Numbered from the stretch's first letter, positions 14,552 through 23,684 are shown. The stretch: DNA of 64,000 nt from an uncultured Collinsella sp. (GCA_900550195.1 URRB01000002.1:62001-126000), one strand, 5' to 3'. Numbers and translations are program-made. Notes: generated from the sequence alone by a model not told the origin.

Positions 14552-16255
14552 TTAGCGAGCTGCGGACTCGAGCAGTGCCTTGACCTCGGCGGCGGTGTTG
14601 CAGGCGAGCGCCTTCTCGGCGAGCTCGTCGCACTCGGCCTTGGTCCACTGGCTGATGGTCTTGCGGGCGCGCAGGATCGACGGAGCGCTCATCGAGAACT
14701 CCTCCAGGCCCCAGCTGATCAGCAGCGGCTCGAGCAGCGGATCGGCAGCGGCCTCGCCGCACATACCGACCATGATGCCGGCCTTCACGCCGCTCTCGAT
14801 GATGTTCTTGAGCGAGCGGAGCACGGCGGGATAGTACACCTGGTACAGGTTGGAGATGGTGTCGTTGCCACGGTCGGCGCACATGGTGTAGCCGATCAGG
14901 TCGTTGGTGCCGATGGAGAAGAAGTCGGCGACCTCGGCCAGACGGTCTGCGAGCAGCGAAGCGGCGGGCGTCTCGACCATGATGCCGACCTCGATGTTCT
15001 CGTTGAACTTGCGACCCTCTTCGGTCAGCTCGGCCTTGCACTGCTCAACGAGCTCCTTGACAGCCAAGACCTCCTCGACGCAAGTGACGAGCGGGATCAT
15101 GATCTTGACGTCACCGAAGGCGCTAGCGCGCAACAGAGCGCGGAGCTGGACCTTGTACTGGTCGGGATTGGCCAGGCAGTAACGCACGGCGCGGAAGCCC
15201 ATGAAGGGGTTATCTTCCTTGACCATGTGCAGATACGGAATCTCCTTGTCGCCACCCACATCGAGCGTGCGGATGATGACCGGAGCGCCCTTGAGCGCGC
15301 TGGCGACCTTGCGGTAGGCGTTGAACTGCTCCTCCTCGGAAGGAAGCTCGGCAGAGTCCATGAACAGGAACTCGGAGCGGAACAGACCGATGGCCTCGGC
15401 GTCGTGATCGAGCGCGTTGGGCACGTCATCGGGGTTACCGATGTTGCAGGCGATGATCTTCTTGATGCCATCGGCAGTCACGGACGGCTTGCCACGGAAG
15501 GCCTCGAGGGCTGCCTTCTCGGCAGCGAAGGCCTCGGCCTTAGCTGTGTAGGCGGCGAGCGTCTCCTCGTCGGGATCGGCCTCGACGATACCCTTGCCAC
15601 CGTCGACGACAACGGTCATACCGTTGCGCAGCGCGGTGCAGCTGTTGGAAACCGAAAGGACAGCCGGGATCTCAAGGGCGCGCGCAATGATCGCGGAGTG
15701 CGACGTGCGGCCACCGGTCTCGGTGACGATACCGGCAACGTGGGCCTTATCGATCGTGGCGGTCATGGACGGCGTGAGGTCGTGCACGACAACGACAGTG
15801 TTCTCGGGCAGGACGGAGAGGTCGACGACCTCCTTGCCCAGCAGCTCGGCCAGAATACCGGTGCGGATGTCGGCGATGTCGGCCGCGCGAAGACGGAACA
15901 TCTCGTCGTCCATGGACAGGAACATGTTCTCGAACATGGTCGAGGTGTCCATGAGCGCCTGCTCGGCGCAGGTACCGCCGTCAATGGCGGCGTTGATGGC
16001 GTCGGTCATACCCGGATCCTGAGCCAGAACAATGTGTCCGCTCATGATCTCGGCCTCGGCCTCGCCCACCGTCTCCTTCATGTGGTCGGCCTGAGCCTGG
16101 GTCTTCTCGCAGAAGACCGAAAGAGCGGACTGATAGCGCTCCTTCTCTGCTGCCGAATCAGCAACCTCGTGCGGCTCAAACGTCAAGTCGGGATCGACGG
16201 CGACCATGACGGTGCCGATACCGATGCCCTCGGAAGCGTTGACTCCCTGATACAT
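14552..16255 (-). CDS. ptsI: PTS Enzyme I (phosphoenolpyruvate-protein phosphotransferase)
   Basis: A 567-residue Enzyme I, which transfers phosphate from PEP to HPr in the cytoplasm. GGRTSHSAIIARALEIP holds the phosphorylated active-site His, and the PEP-binding barrel has FRSEFLFMDSAELPSEEEQF and the MVETPAASLLADRLAEVADFFSIGTNDL region (given in part). Of two nearby ATGs, 16255 is chosen because AGAGAGG lies six bases upstream; 16261 is too close to it. The gene follows ptsH with a hairpin terminator in between. Confidence 0.95.
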   Translation of the reverse strand: MYQGVNASEGIGIGTVMVAVDPDLTFEPHEVADSAAEKERYQSALSVFCEKTQAQADHMKETVGEAEAEIMSGHIVLAQDPGMTDAINAAIDGGTCAEQALMDTSTMFENMFLSMDDEMFRLRAADIADIRTGILAELLGKEVVDLSVLPENTVVVVHDLTPSMTATIDKAHVAGIVTETGGRTSHSAIIARALEIPAVLSVSNSCTALRNGMTVVVDGGKGIVEADPDEETLAAYTAKAEAFAAEKAALEAFRGKPSVTADGIKKIIACNIGNPDDVPNALDHDAEAIGLFRSEFLFMDSAELPSEEEQFNAYRKVASALKGAPVIIRTLDVGGDKEIPYLHMVKEDNPFMGFRAVRYCLANPDQYKVQLRALLRASAFGDVKIMIPLVTCVEEVLAVKELVEQCKAELTEEGRKFNENIEVGIMVETPAASLLADRLAEVADFFSIGTNDLIGYTMCADRGNDTISNLYQVYYPAVLRSLKNIIESGVKAGIMVGMCGEAAADPLLEPLLISWGLEEFSMSAPSILRARKTISQWTKAECDELAEKALACNTAAEVKALLESAAR

Positions 16256-16304
16256 TCCCATTCCTCTCTCCGTGTCATGTGATAAAGCGTTTTGCCATAT
16301 CCAT

Positions 16305-16343
16305 GACAAAAGAGCGCAGTTACCTTACAACAGGTCACTGCGC
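16305..16343 (-). terminator. Hairpin terminator or attenuator between ptsH and ptsI
   Basis: On the minus strand GCGCAGT-G-ACC pairs with GGT-A-ACTGCGC around an 8-base loop and is followed by TCTTTTGTC. It sits between ptsH and ptsI and could set a high HPr to Enzyme I ratio through partial termination. Confidence 0.7.
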
Positions 16344-16388
16344 CCCCAAATATGAACTTAGTTGTTCAACATGCGACCCGTTTGAGTT

Positions 16389-16652
16389 CTACTCGCCAAG
16401 ACCGCTCTTGATGAGCTCGATGGCAGCAGCCAGAGCCTCGGCCTCGTCAGCGCCGTCGCACTTGACCTCGACCTCGGTACCGCAGGGGATACCAGCAGCC
16501 ATGAGGGCCATCGGGGACTTGCCGTTGACCTCCTTCTCGGGGGTGACGACCGTCACGTCACAGGCGTACTTGCCCATGGTGGAGGCGAACAGACCAGCCG
16601 GACGCATGTGCAGACCCTGAGGATTAACGAGGGTAGCCTTCTCAGAAACCAT
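16389..16652 (-). CDS. ptsH: PTS phosphocarrier protein HPr
   Basis: An 87-residue HPr. The phosphorylated His15 is in GLHMRPAG (usually GLHARPA) and the regulatory Ser46 is in VNGKSPMALMAAG, at the exact positions known from Gram-positive HPr, so HPr kinase regulation is conceivable; no hprK is in the window. The ATG at 16652 follows AAGGAG. It precedes ptsI with a hairpin in the 133-base gap. Confidence 0.96.
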   Translation of the reverse strand: MVSEKATLVNPQGLHMRPAGLFASTMGKYACDVTVVTPEKEVNGKSPMALMAAGIPCGTEVEVKCDGADEAEALAAAIELIKSGLGE

Positions 16653-16789
16653 AATTGACTCCTTTTTGTGTTTAACCCCTGTCATGCATGTGGCAGGAGT
16701 CAGATTCACGACGTTGTTTATATTAACTCACATCAAACGGTTTTTCATTATGTTTCAGACGAATTATTGGACAGATGTGTTTGTCGTCC

Positions 16790-16941
16790 GCTTGCTCGCC
16801 CACAGGGGCCCGTGCGCGGCCTGTGAGATTTCCTGCTCTACAGTCCTGCTCGCACGAAGAGCACATTAAGTGCTCTTCGGCTCGTGCGGAACTCGCGATA
16901 AATCTCACAGGCCGCGTCCGGGCCTCCGTGGGCGAGCAAGC
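16790..16941. repeat. 152-bp nested palindrome containing REP-like element copy 2
   Basis: Outer arms 16790-16831 and 16900-16941 (42 bases each) are reverse complements with four mismatches; the outermost 14 and innermost 17 pairs are perfect. Between them lies the smaller palindromic unit (16840-16895) that also occurs at 7111-7166. The intergenic stretch 16653-17203 between ptsH and fruA holds no gene; besides this element it contains the 17048-17118 inverted repeat. The structure resembles a miniature inverted-repeat element, possibly with one unit inserted in another. Confidence 0.85.
16840..16895 (+). repeat. REP-like palindromic element, copy 2
   Basis: The flanks ACAGTCCTG and CTCGTGCGGAACT are identical to copy 1 at 7111-7166. 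The internal stem differs (AGAGCAC/GTGCTCT instead of AAGTGCC/GGCACTT) yet remains perfectly paired. Confidence 0.82.
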
Positions 16942-17047
16942 TGGGGAAACTCAGTCGGTCCAGAGTAATATCGACCAAACGGAATTCTGGCTGATAGTCT
17001 GTCCGCACTAAAGACTCGGCAAGCAGGACCGTCTATGCCCATCTCTG

Positions 17048-17118
17048 TAAGTTGCGGTGAAATAGGGACTGGATTTGGGGTTGAAACGGTTAAACAGTCC
17101 CTATTTCACCGCAACTTA
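17048..17118. repeat. 23-bp perfect inverted repeat (family with 51073-51141)
   Basis: The arms 17048-17070 and 17096-17118 are exact reverse complements separated by 25 bases. The arm core AAGTTGCGGTGAAATAG recurs in the inverted repeat at 51073-51141. On the minus strand it lies downstream of fruA. Confidence 0.85.
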
Positions 17119-17203
17119 TGGGAGGGGCAGGAAAAAAGGCGGGGGCTCCTGGTGGAGTCCTCGCCTTTTGTACAGGGGGCGATGTTATTCGCGGGCTGGG
17201 GGA

Positions 17204-19207
17204 TTAGACCAGGCGGGCGTTGATCGTCTTGGCGATCTCGGCGGCGTCGGTGGAACCCTTGACGGTGGCACGGAAGTCCTCGTCCATGAGCGCCTCGGCG
17301 ACCTTGGACAGGATCTTGAGGTGCGTGGTGCCGGCCTGGGCACCCGGGATGAGCAGCGCGATGGCCACGTTGACGGGAGCGCCGTCCATGGTGTCCCAAC
17401 CGGTCACACCGGACTCGTCCTTGACGACGATGACGGCAGCCTCGGTAATGGCGTCGGACTTGGCATGCGGGATGGCGAAGCCCTCCATCATGCCCGTGGT
17501 GCCCTCGGCCTCGCGGGCCAGGAAGGCGTTCATCACGGCGTCGGCGTCGCTGGCGATACCGGCCTTGACAGCCTGGTTGGAAACGAAGCTCAGAGCCTCG
17601 TCACGAGAAGCGAAGTCCTCGGCGACAAAGACGTTCTCGACCTTCACGAAGTCGGCAGCCTCGGCCTTGGGGGCCTCGACGGCAGCGGCCTTGGGGGCCT
17701 CAACGGGCTTGGCTACAGGAGCGGCCTTCTGATTCTTCTCGAAGTCGTACTTCTTGAAGGCCACGAACAGGATGCCACCGACCACAGCGCCGATGAGGAT
17801 CGCGAGGACCCACAGCGGACCGTTCTCGACAACGGGCAGGACCAGGAAGCCGCCGTGAGGCGCCGGATCGTGAACGTTGAAGAAGATGGTCAAGATGGAA
17901 GCGATGGAAGAACCGAGCATCATGATGGGCATGACGGGCCAGATGTTCTTGGTCATGAACGGAATGGCGCCCTCGGTGATGTGGGTGCAACCAAGGATGA
18001 GGTTGACGATACCGGCGTCATGATCCTCCTGGCTGAAGTACTTCTTACCGACAACGACGGCGAAGGTGGTGATCAGCGGCGGAACGATGCAAGCGGCGGA
18101 GACGGCAGCCATGAAGTTGGTGCCGAAGTTGTAGGTCTCGGTGCCGACGCCAGCTTCGAGAGCGGTACCGAGCAGGAAGGTGCCAGTAGCGTAAGCAGCC
18201 TTGTTGACCGGGCCGCCCATATCAAAGGCGCACATGCAGCCGATGGCCAGGCCAAGGATCACCGGACCGGAGTTACCGAGGCTCTGCAGGAAATCCATCA
18301 TACCCTGGTTAATGGCAGCCATGGGGCCGGAAATACCGAGCATGACCAGGCCGACGATGGCGGTAGAGCACAGCGGATACAGGAAGATTGCCTTCAGGCC
18401 ATTAAGGCTCGCGGGAATTTTAGAGAAAACCTTCTCGAGCAGCAGGATGACATAGCCAGCGAGGAAGCCGCCGACGATGCCGCCCAGGAAGCCAAAGCCC
18501 ACACCTGCGCCACCGGCGTCGATCATGCCGGTATCGGCGTTAACAGGCAAGCCCTGGATGGCGATCATACCGGCGACGAAACCGGGGACGAGCGCCGGGC
18601 GCTTGCCGATGGACTCGGCGATGTAAGCGGAGAGCACCGGAACCATGAGGTTCATGGCGATACCGCCGATAATCTTGAGCATCGCGGCAAAGCTGTTGTA
18701 GTCGGCAGCCGTCGAATCAAAGGACGTGATGCCCCACAGGAACGAAATGGCGGTCAGAACACCACCGGCAACGACGAAGACAAGCATGTGGCTGACGCCG
18801 TTCATGAGGTGCTTGTAGATGACGTGACCGATGGACTCCTTCTCCTCGACCTCGTCCTCGACATCGGCGGCAGCGGCAACCGTGTCGTCGCCCTTGGCGG
18901 CGAGCGCGCGGTCGATCAGCTTACCAGCTGCCTCGACAGACAGGGCCTTGGAAACACCAACGGAAACCATGGGCTTACCGGCGAAACGCTCAGCCTGGAC
19001 ATCCTTATCGGCTGCGACGACGACGGCCTTGGCACCGGCGATCTCGCTCTTGGTGAGCTCGTTCTCGACGCCGACCTGGCCATGAGTCTCGACCTTAATG
19101 GTCAGACCTCGCTCGGCAGCAGCCTTCTCCAGCGCCTCCTTCGCCATGAAGGTGTGCGCAATGCCGGTCGGGCAACCGGTCGCGGCGATGATGTCAAACT
19201 TAGCCAT
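17204..19207 (-). CDS. fruA: PTS fructose-specific transporter, domains IIB-IIC-IIA (FruA)
   Basis: A 667-residue membrane phosphotransferase that imports fructose as fructose-1-phosphate. Residues 1-100 are the IIB domain with phospho-Cys12 (ATGCPTGIAHTFMA). About 140-480 is the IIC channel with roughly nine transmembrane helices. An Ala/Pro/Lys linker (about 490-515) leads to a IIA domain whose phospho-His is in GFAIPHAKSD. The order B-C-A differs from the common A-B-C form. The ATG at 19207 follows GGAGGG. With EI, HPr and two PfkB kinases nearby it completes a fructose pathway; the divergent RpiR regulator is the likely controller. Confidence 0.93.
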   Translation of the reverse strand: MAKFDIIAATGCPTGIAHTFMAKEALEKAAAERGLTIKVETHGQVGVENELTKSEIAGAKAVVVAADKDVQAERFAGKPMVSVGVSKALSVEAAGKLIDRALAAKGDDTVAAAADVEDEVEEKESIGHVIYKHLMNGVSHMLVFVVAGGVLTAISFLWGITSFDSTAADYNSFAAMLKIIGGIAMNLMVPVLSAYIAESIGKRPALVPGFVAGMIAIQGLPVNADTGMIDAGGAGVGFGFLGGIVGGFLAGYVILLLEKVFSKIPASLNGLKAIFLYPLCSTAIVGLVMLGISGPMAAINQGMMDFLQSLGNSGPVILGLAIGCMCAFDMGGPVNKAAYATGTFLLGTALEAGVGTETYNFGTNFMAAVSAACIVPPLITTFAVVVGKKYFSQEDHDAGIVNLILGCTHITEGAIPFMTKNIWPVMPIMMLGSSIASILTIFFNVHDPAPHGGFLVLPVVENGPLWVLAILIGAVVGGILFVAFKKYDFEKNQKAAPVAKPVEAPKAAAVEAPKAEAADFVKVENVFVAEDFASRDEALSFVSNQAVKAGIASDADAVMNAFLAREAEGTTGMMEGFAIPHAKSDAITEAAVIVVKDESGVTGWDTMDGAPVNVAIALLIPGAQAGTTHLKILSKVAEALMDEDFRATVKGSTDAAEIAKTINARLV

Positions 19208-19334
19208 GTGTCCCTCCTTCTTGAGTACAGCGCCCGCGGGCGCTCCCCTACACGCGCTTCGATGCGCGTTTTTCCACAACTGAAAGATACCAACCTACCG
19301 TCCGCGTGAGAAGAGACAAGGCGCAATTCTCCGG

Positions 19335-19349
19335 TGAAAGGTTCTTTCA
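19335..19349. promoter_or_regulatory. Candidate operator in the fruA-rpiR intergenic region
   Basis: TGAAAGGTTCTTTCA is a perfect palindrome (six-base arms, three-base centre) between the divergent fruA and regulator genes. Half-site-like TGAAA sequences recur near 19369 and 19388. RpiR-type regulators bind such palindromes, but the assignment is inference. Confidence 0.5.
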
Positions 19350-19425
19350 TAACCGTAAACGGCAAGTGAAAGTTTACCATCAACACTTGAAACGGCAAGG
19401 TGTATCTTGTAATTGAAAATGCCCG

Positions 19426-19431
19426 TATACT
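19426..19431 (+). promoter_or_regulatory. Possible -10 element of the RpiR regulator gene
   Basis: TATACT lies about 50 bases ahead of the ATG at 19480. No good -35 hexamer is seen at the usual spacing, which would fit activator-dependent or weak expression. Confidence 0.4.
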
Positions 19432-19479
19432 ATGGCATTGCAAATCAAGCTAGATTTTCATGCCAACCAGGAGCCATCC

Positions 19480-20337
19480 ATGACCGATAGTAGCAAGAGC
19501 GCACTTTCCCTCATTAGTACCCATCAGGGATACAGCGAGTCCGAGCAGCGCATTGTCGACTATATATTGGAGCACCAGTCCGAAGCGCCACGCCTCACGG
19601 CCGCTCAGCTCTCGCGCGCTGCCGCCACGTCCGAGGCGACCGTTTCGCGTTTCTGCCGCAAGCTGGGCTTTGGCAGCTTCCGCAGCTTTCAGTTTTCGTT
19701 GGCGAGGGATTTGGAAAGCCAGCGCAACGAGGGCCTGACCGACGAGGTCTCGCTCGATAATATGGAGCAGAGCCTAAAAAATATCCTCGCCGCCAAGGTG
19801 AGTGAGCTTAATGCGACCATCGACGGCATAGATCACGACACGTTGGCCGCAGTTGTACACGCGCTTAAGAATGCCGGCGTTATTGAGTTCGCCGCCGTGG
19901 GCAATACGAACGCGGTCGCGCTCGATGCGACGTTTAAGTTTTCGCAGCTGGGCCTGCGCTGCATGGCGAGCACCATTAGCGAGACATCAATCGGCTTTGC
20001 GCTCACGTTACGCCCGGGTGACGTCATCGTGCTAATCTCAAACTCTGGCAAATCGCGCCGACTGAATCGCATGGCAAAAGCGGCTCGCAACTGCGGCGCA
20101 ACCGTAGTCGTCATCAGCAGCGATAGCAAGTCTCCACTTGCGCGCCTCGCCGACTACACCTTTAATACCGTCAATCACGAAGCGCTGCTGACAACGGGTG
20201 ACTTCGCGTTCTCCAAGATGAGCGCCACGATGATCATAGAGGTCGTCTACAACTTCCTGCTGCCCGAAATCGAGGACGCCCGAGAGCACATCAGCTACTA
20301 TGAGGAACTCATCCAACCGGATAAGGTCGTGGAGTAA
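19480..20337 (+). CDS. MurR/RpiR-family transcriptional regulator
   Basis: A 285-residue regulator: an N-terminal HTH_6 domain (SEQRIVDYILEH ... AAATSEATVSRFCRKLGFGSF) and a C-terminal SIS sugar-phosphate-binding domain (about 110-260; VIVLISNSGKSRRLNRMAK has the phosphate-binding Ser loop). Such proteins sense sugar phosphates. It diverges from fruA, so control of fructose uptake by a phosphorylated sugar is likely. The ATG at 19480 has AGGAG upstream; the 16 preceding codons are unlike the family. Confidence 0.9.
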   Translation: MTDSSKSALSLISTHQGYSESEQRIVDYILEHQSEAPRLTAAQLSRAAATSEATVSRFCRKLGFGSFRSFQFSLARDLESQRNEGLTDEVSLDNMEQSLKNILAAKVSELNATIDGIDHDTLAAVVHALKNAGVIEFAAVGNTNAVALDATFKFSQLGLRCMASTISETSIGFALTLRPGDVIVLISNSGKSRRLNRMAKAARNCGATVVVISSDSKSPLARLADYTFNTVNHEALLTTGDFAFSKMSATMIIEVVYNFLLPEIEDAREHISYYEELIQPDKVVE

Positions 20338-20345
20338 AACGCGAA

Positions 20346-20378
20346 GTGGGACAAAAAATTCAGTCTATTTTGTCCCAC
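20346..20378. terminator. Bidirectional hairpin between rpiR-type regulator and recN
   Basis: GTGGGACAAAA (20346-20356) and TTTTGTCCCAC (20368-20378) are exact complements. A/T runs within both arms let it act for both convergent genes. Confidence 0.75.
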
Positions 20379-20396
20379 CAACACCGCTGATACGAC

Positions 20397-22025
20397 CTAA
20401 CCTCGAGCTTCTTCAAGCATCTGCTTGGCATGCGCCAAGCTCGCCTCCGATTGATCGCCGCTCAACATGCGGGCGATCTCGGCGGTACGCGCTTCGCCGG
20501 TTACCTCGTCCAAATGCGTCTGGGGAACATCGCCCGGTTCCTTACTGACAACATAATGTTTGTCGGCCATGACCGCAACCTGCGCAAGGTGCGTTACGAC
20601 GATGACCTGATGAGTAGCGGCAAGATCGGCCAGCACACCAGCAAGAGCACGAGCCGTAGAGCCGCCGACACCGGCATCGACCTCGTCAAACACCAGCGTA
20701 TCGACACCGTCCGCGTTACCGAGGACAACCTTACTTGCCAACATGACGCGGCTGAGCTCGCCGCCCGACGCAATGCGGCGCAGGGGACGTGGAGTCAAAC
20801 CGGCACCGCTGCGGTATAGCAGCTCGTAGCTCGAAGGACCAACGGGCGTCCACTCAGCACGGGGAAGATCACGCGACTCCCAGACGAGCTCGGCGCCGCC
20901 CATCTCCAGGCGAGCCATCTGGCGGCAAACCTCGTGGCAGAAGCGCGGGGCCGCCATATTGCGAGCGCGCTTAAGTGCCTTTGCAGCGGCAAACAACTCG
21001 TGCTCGGCGCTCCCGAGTGCCTCACGCGCCTTTCTGATCTGTTCATCGCCATCATCGACCAGGGACAGCAGCTCTTGCGAGCGATCGCGCATGGCAAAAA
21101 CATCGTCCATGGTAGGACCCCACTGACGCAGCAGGCCCTTGAGGTCGGAATACCGCTCACGCATGCGAGCGAGCTCGCGCGGATCGAAGGCGACGCCATC
21201 GCGATAGGCACGAAGTTCGTTCGCGCAATCCTCAAGGGAGATACAGGCATCCGAAAGCAAATCGGCAATGTCGCCAAGTTTGCGATCGACGGAAGCCATA
21301 CGGGAAAGTTCTGCCACGGCGCTGTTCACGGCATCGAGCGCTCCCCCTTCAGAGGCAAGCGATGCATGGGCATCATTAGCTGTGGCAACCAGTACCTCGG
21401 CATGTTCGGAGCGCGGCAGCAGTTCCTCGAGTTCCTCATACTCGCCCGGTTTGGGGTCGACCTCGCCGATGCGCTCGAGCGCAAAGCGCGCTTCCTCGAC
21501 GCGGCTCCCCTGCGCACGCGAGGTCTCTTCGACACGTCGAACCTCCTTAGCGGCAGCACGCGAAGCCTTAAAGCAGGCGCGGTAGTGCTCGAGCGCCTCG
21601 AGTGCAGGGCGCCCTGCCCAGGCATCGACCATCGCAACATGATGCGCCGGATCGAGCAAGCGCTGGTGCTCGTGTTGGCCGCACAGATCCATCATCACGC
21701 CAACGCGCTCCGAAAGCTCGCGCACACTGGCGATGCGTCCGTCAATCTTCACGCGGCTGCGGCCCTCGGCAGAAAGACTGCGCTGCACGATGAAGCCCTC
21801 CGTGTCGTGCGGGCCGTCAAACAGGCGCGCCTCGACGCTCGCCAGCGCCTCGCCCTCGCGCACCATAGACGAATCCGCGCGCTCACCCAAAATAAGCTTG
21901 AGGGCCGAGAGCAGCGCGGTCTTGCCGGCACCGGTCTCGCCGGTCAGGACAGTCAGGCCGGCACTCGGCAGCAGCGTCGCCTCGCGAATGAGCGCAATGT
22001 TAGAAACCTGCAGCTCATCGATCAT
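20397..22025 (-). CDS. recN: DNA repair protein RecN
   Basis: A 542-residue SMC-like ATPase for double-strand break repair. It has Walker A GETGAGKTALL near residue 30, central coiled-coil arms and the C-terminal ABC signature ASGGELSRVMLA with Walker B DTLVFDEVDAGVGG. The length is normal. The ATG at 22025 lies within the end of nadK (11-base overlap), so the two are translationally coupled. It is the last gene of the efp-asp23-nusB-xseB-tlyA-nadK-recN run. Confidence 0.95.
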   Translation of the reverse strand: MIDELQVSNIALIREATLLPSAGLTVLTGETGAGKTALLSALKLILGERADSSMVREGEALASVEARLFDGPHDTEGFIVQRSLSAEGRSRVKIDGRIASVRELSERVGVMMDLCGQHEHQRLLDPAHHVAMVDAWAGRPALEALEHYRACFKASRAAAKEVRRVEETSRAQGSRVEEARFALERIGEVDPKPGEYEELEELLPRSEHAEVLVATANDAHASLASEGGALDAVNSAVAELSRMASVDRKLGDIADLLSDACISLEDCANELRAYRDGVAFDPRELARMRERYSDLKGLLRQWGPTMDDVFAMRDRSQELLSLVDDGDEQIRKAREALGSAEHELFAAAKALKRARNMAAPRFCHEVCRQMARLEMGGAELVWESRDLPRAEWTPVGPSSYELLYRSGAGLTPRPLRRIASGGELSRVMLASKVVLGNADGVDTLVFDEVDAGVGGSTARALAGVLADLAATHQVIVVTHLAQVAVMADKHYVVSKEPGDVPQTHLDEVTGEARTAEIARMLSGDQSEASLAHAKQMLEEARG

Positions 22026-22875
22026 GACGGACTCCGTAGAATACGCGGCTCACCGAGTTATAGAAGCTCTCGGGGCCGTAATCCAGCAGCAACACATCTC
22101 CGGGCCCGCGGCGCACCGCCACGCTCTCAACGGTGCCATCGCAGGTAATAAACTGTCCATCGATAGCAATCGCCGGAACGCTCGGACGATCATCAGACAT
22201 AAAGATTTCGACGACATCACTCGGCGAAGTCAAGAAGGCACGGGCCTGAATGGTGTGCGGCGCAATGGGTACGCAGACCATGCCCGTATAGTCGGGGCTC
22301 ACGATGGGGCCACCGGCACTGAGCGCGTAACCCGTAGAACCAGTCGCCGTGGACACGACCACGCCGTCGCCACGCAGGCGATCGATATGGTGGCCGGACA
22401 CCGTGATGTCAAACTCGACCATATCGGACAGGGGGCCGCGCGTGAGCGCCATGTCGTTGAGGGCGAACGTGCGCACGACATCCTTCGTGCCATCGTCACG
22501 CACGGACACGATATCCGCAGCGATGGTAGCGCGACGGCTCACATGCAGCTCGCCGGACAGGGCGTCGCTCACAACCTGCAAAATGTCGCGCTCCTCGGGA
22601 CTCGCGGCCGTCAAAAAGCCCAGGTGACCATAGGAAAGACCGAGGATAGGAATCTCGCGATGGTTGAGGATGCGGGCAGCGCGCAGCAACGTACCGTCAC
22701 CGCCGAGCGTAATGACCAGATCGGAGCCGTCAATATCAGGCGTGCTCTGAATCTTCGATCGCTGGTCGGCAGCCCATGCGACCTCATAGCCCTGGCGCGT
22801 CAGCCAAAGCTCAAGCATCAGGCCGCTCTCGACCGCCTCTTGTTTATAGTAATTGGGAACCAGAAAGACCTTCAT
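22015..22875 (-). CDS. nadK: NAD kinase
   Basis: A 286-residue cytoplasmic enzyme making NADP from NAD and ATP. The hallmark LGGDGTLLRAAR (near residue 57) and the TGSTGYALSAGGPIV loop are intact. Its ATG overlaps the tlyA stop by four bases (ATGA), and its end overlaps recN. The tlyA-nadK-recN order is common in Gram-positive bacteria. Confidence 0.95.
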   Translation of the reverse strand: MKVFLVPNYYKQEAVESGLMLELWLTRQGYEVAWAADQRSKIQSTPDIDGSDLVITLGGDGTLLRAARILNHREIPILGLSYGHLGFLTAASPEERDILQVVSDALSGELHVSRRATIAADIVSVRDDGTKDVVRTFALNDMALTRGPLSDMVEFDITVSGHHIDRLRGDGVVVSTATGSTGYALSAGGPIVSPDYTGMVCVPIAPHTIQARAFLTSPSDVVEIFMSDDRPSVPAIAIDGQFITCDGTVESVAVRRGPGDVLLLDYGPESFYNSVSRVFYGVRHDR

Positions 22876-23684
22876 AGCGTTGCAGCTTTCTCGCTCAAAA
22901 CCGATACCTGGGATTGCAGCTCATCGTCGGTGCGTTCGCCGGGGGCAAACCTCGTGCCGTACAGGAAAAACTCAACGTTGCCCTTGGCACCATGAATGGG
23001 TGACACGCACACATCGACCGGAAACAGGCCCTTGGCAGCAAAGAGTTCAACCGCCGCCACGAGTGTATCGCGGCGCACGGCGGGATCGGTCACAATGCCG
23101 CCCTCGCCCACCAGCGCCGCCGGAGCCTCAAACTGCGGCTTTACGAGCGTACAGAATGCACCCGTAGGAGCCATGCACGCCAGTACCGCATCGATAATGT
23201 TCGCGATGCTGGTAAACGAGACATCACACACAGCCAGGTCGATGGCGCCGGCATAGCCAAGCTCAGGCAGCTGCGTCACGTTTGTGCGCTCATGCAGCGT
23301 CACGCGATCGTCCTGACGCAACGACCAATCGAACTGGGCGCGACCCACGTCCACAGAGACAACAGTCGCAGCTCCGCGCTTGAGCAGGCAATCGGTAAAA
23401 CCGCCGGTAGAGCAGCCCACATCCAAACAGGCAAGGCCCGTCGGATTGATGCCAAACGCATCAAGCGCGCCTTCGAGCTTAAGACCGCCGCGGCCAACAT
23501 AGGGAATACGCCCCTTCACGTGCAGCGGCAGCCCCGGCATCACCTTAAGACCCGGCGAAGTCAAGCGCTCGCCGCCACTCGAGACCAAGCCGGCCATAAG
23601 AGTGCGAAGGGCATCCGCGCGATCGGCGCAGATGCCCTGTGAAATCAGTTCGTCATCAAGACGCACGCGTTTCATGAATGCCAT
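22872..23684 (-). CDS. tlyA: TlyA-family rRNA 2'-O-methyltransferase
   Basis: A 270-residue protein with an N-terminal S4 RNA-binding domain (RLDDELISQGI...) and a FtsJ-like methyltransferase domain (YVGRGGLKLEGALD, LDVGCSTGGFTDCLL for SAM, and a VCDVSF catalytic segment). TlyA methylates ribose in 16S/23S rRNA and affects capreomycin sensitivity in mycobacteria. The start is ambiguous: ATGs at 23684 and 23675 are both possible and neither has a strong ribosome site; 23675 (MKRVRLDDELI) fits family alignments best. Confidence 0.88.
   Translation of the reverse strand: MAFMKRVRLDDELISQGICADRADALRTLMAGLVSSGGERLTSPGLKVMPGLPLHVKGRIPYVGRGGLKLEGALDAFGINPTGLACLDVGCSTGGFTDCLLKRGAATVVSVDVGRAQFDWSLRQDDRVTLHERTNVTQLPELGYAGAIDLAVCDVSFTSIANIIDAVLACMAPTGAFCTLVKPQFEAPAALVGEGGIVTDPAVRRDTLVAAVELFAAKGLFPVDVCVSPIHGAKGNVEFFLYGTRFAPGERTDDELQSQVSVLSEKAATL

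Noticed and set aside
16653..17203. Possible small genes in the ptsH-fruA gap
   Set aside because: The open frames cross the inverted repeats and show no protein-like features; the gap is explained by repeats.
17075..19309. A 744-codon plus-strand frame opposite fruA
   Set aside because: Shadow of the IIB-IIC-IIA gene; low-complexity Asp/Gly/His-rich composition is typical of the reverse complement of such genes.
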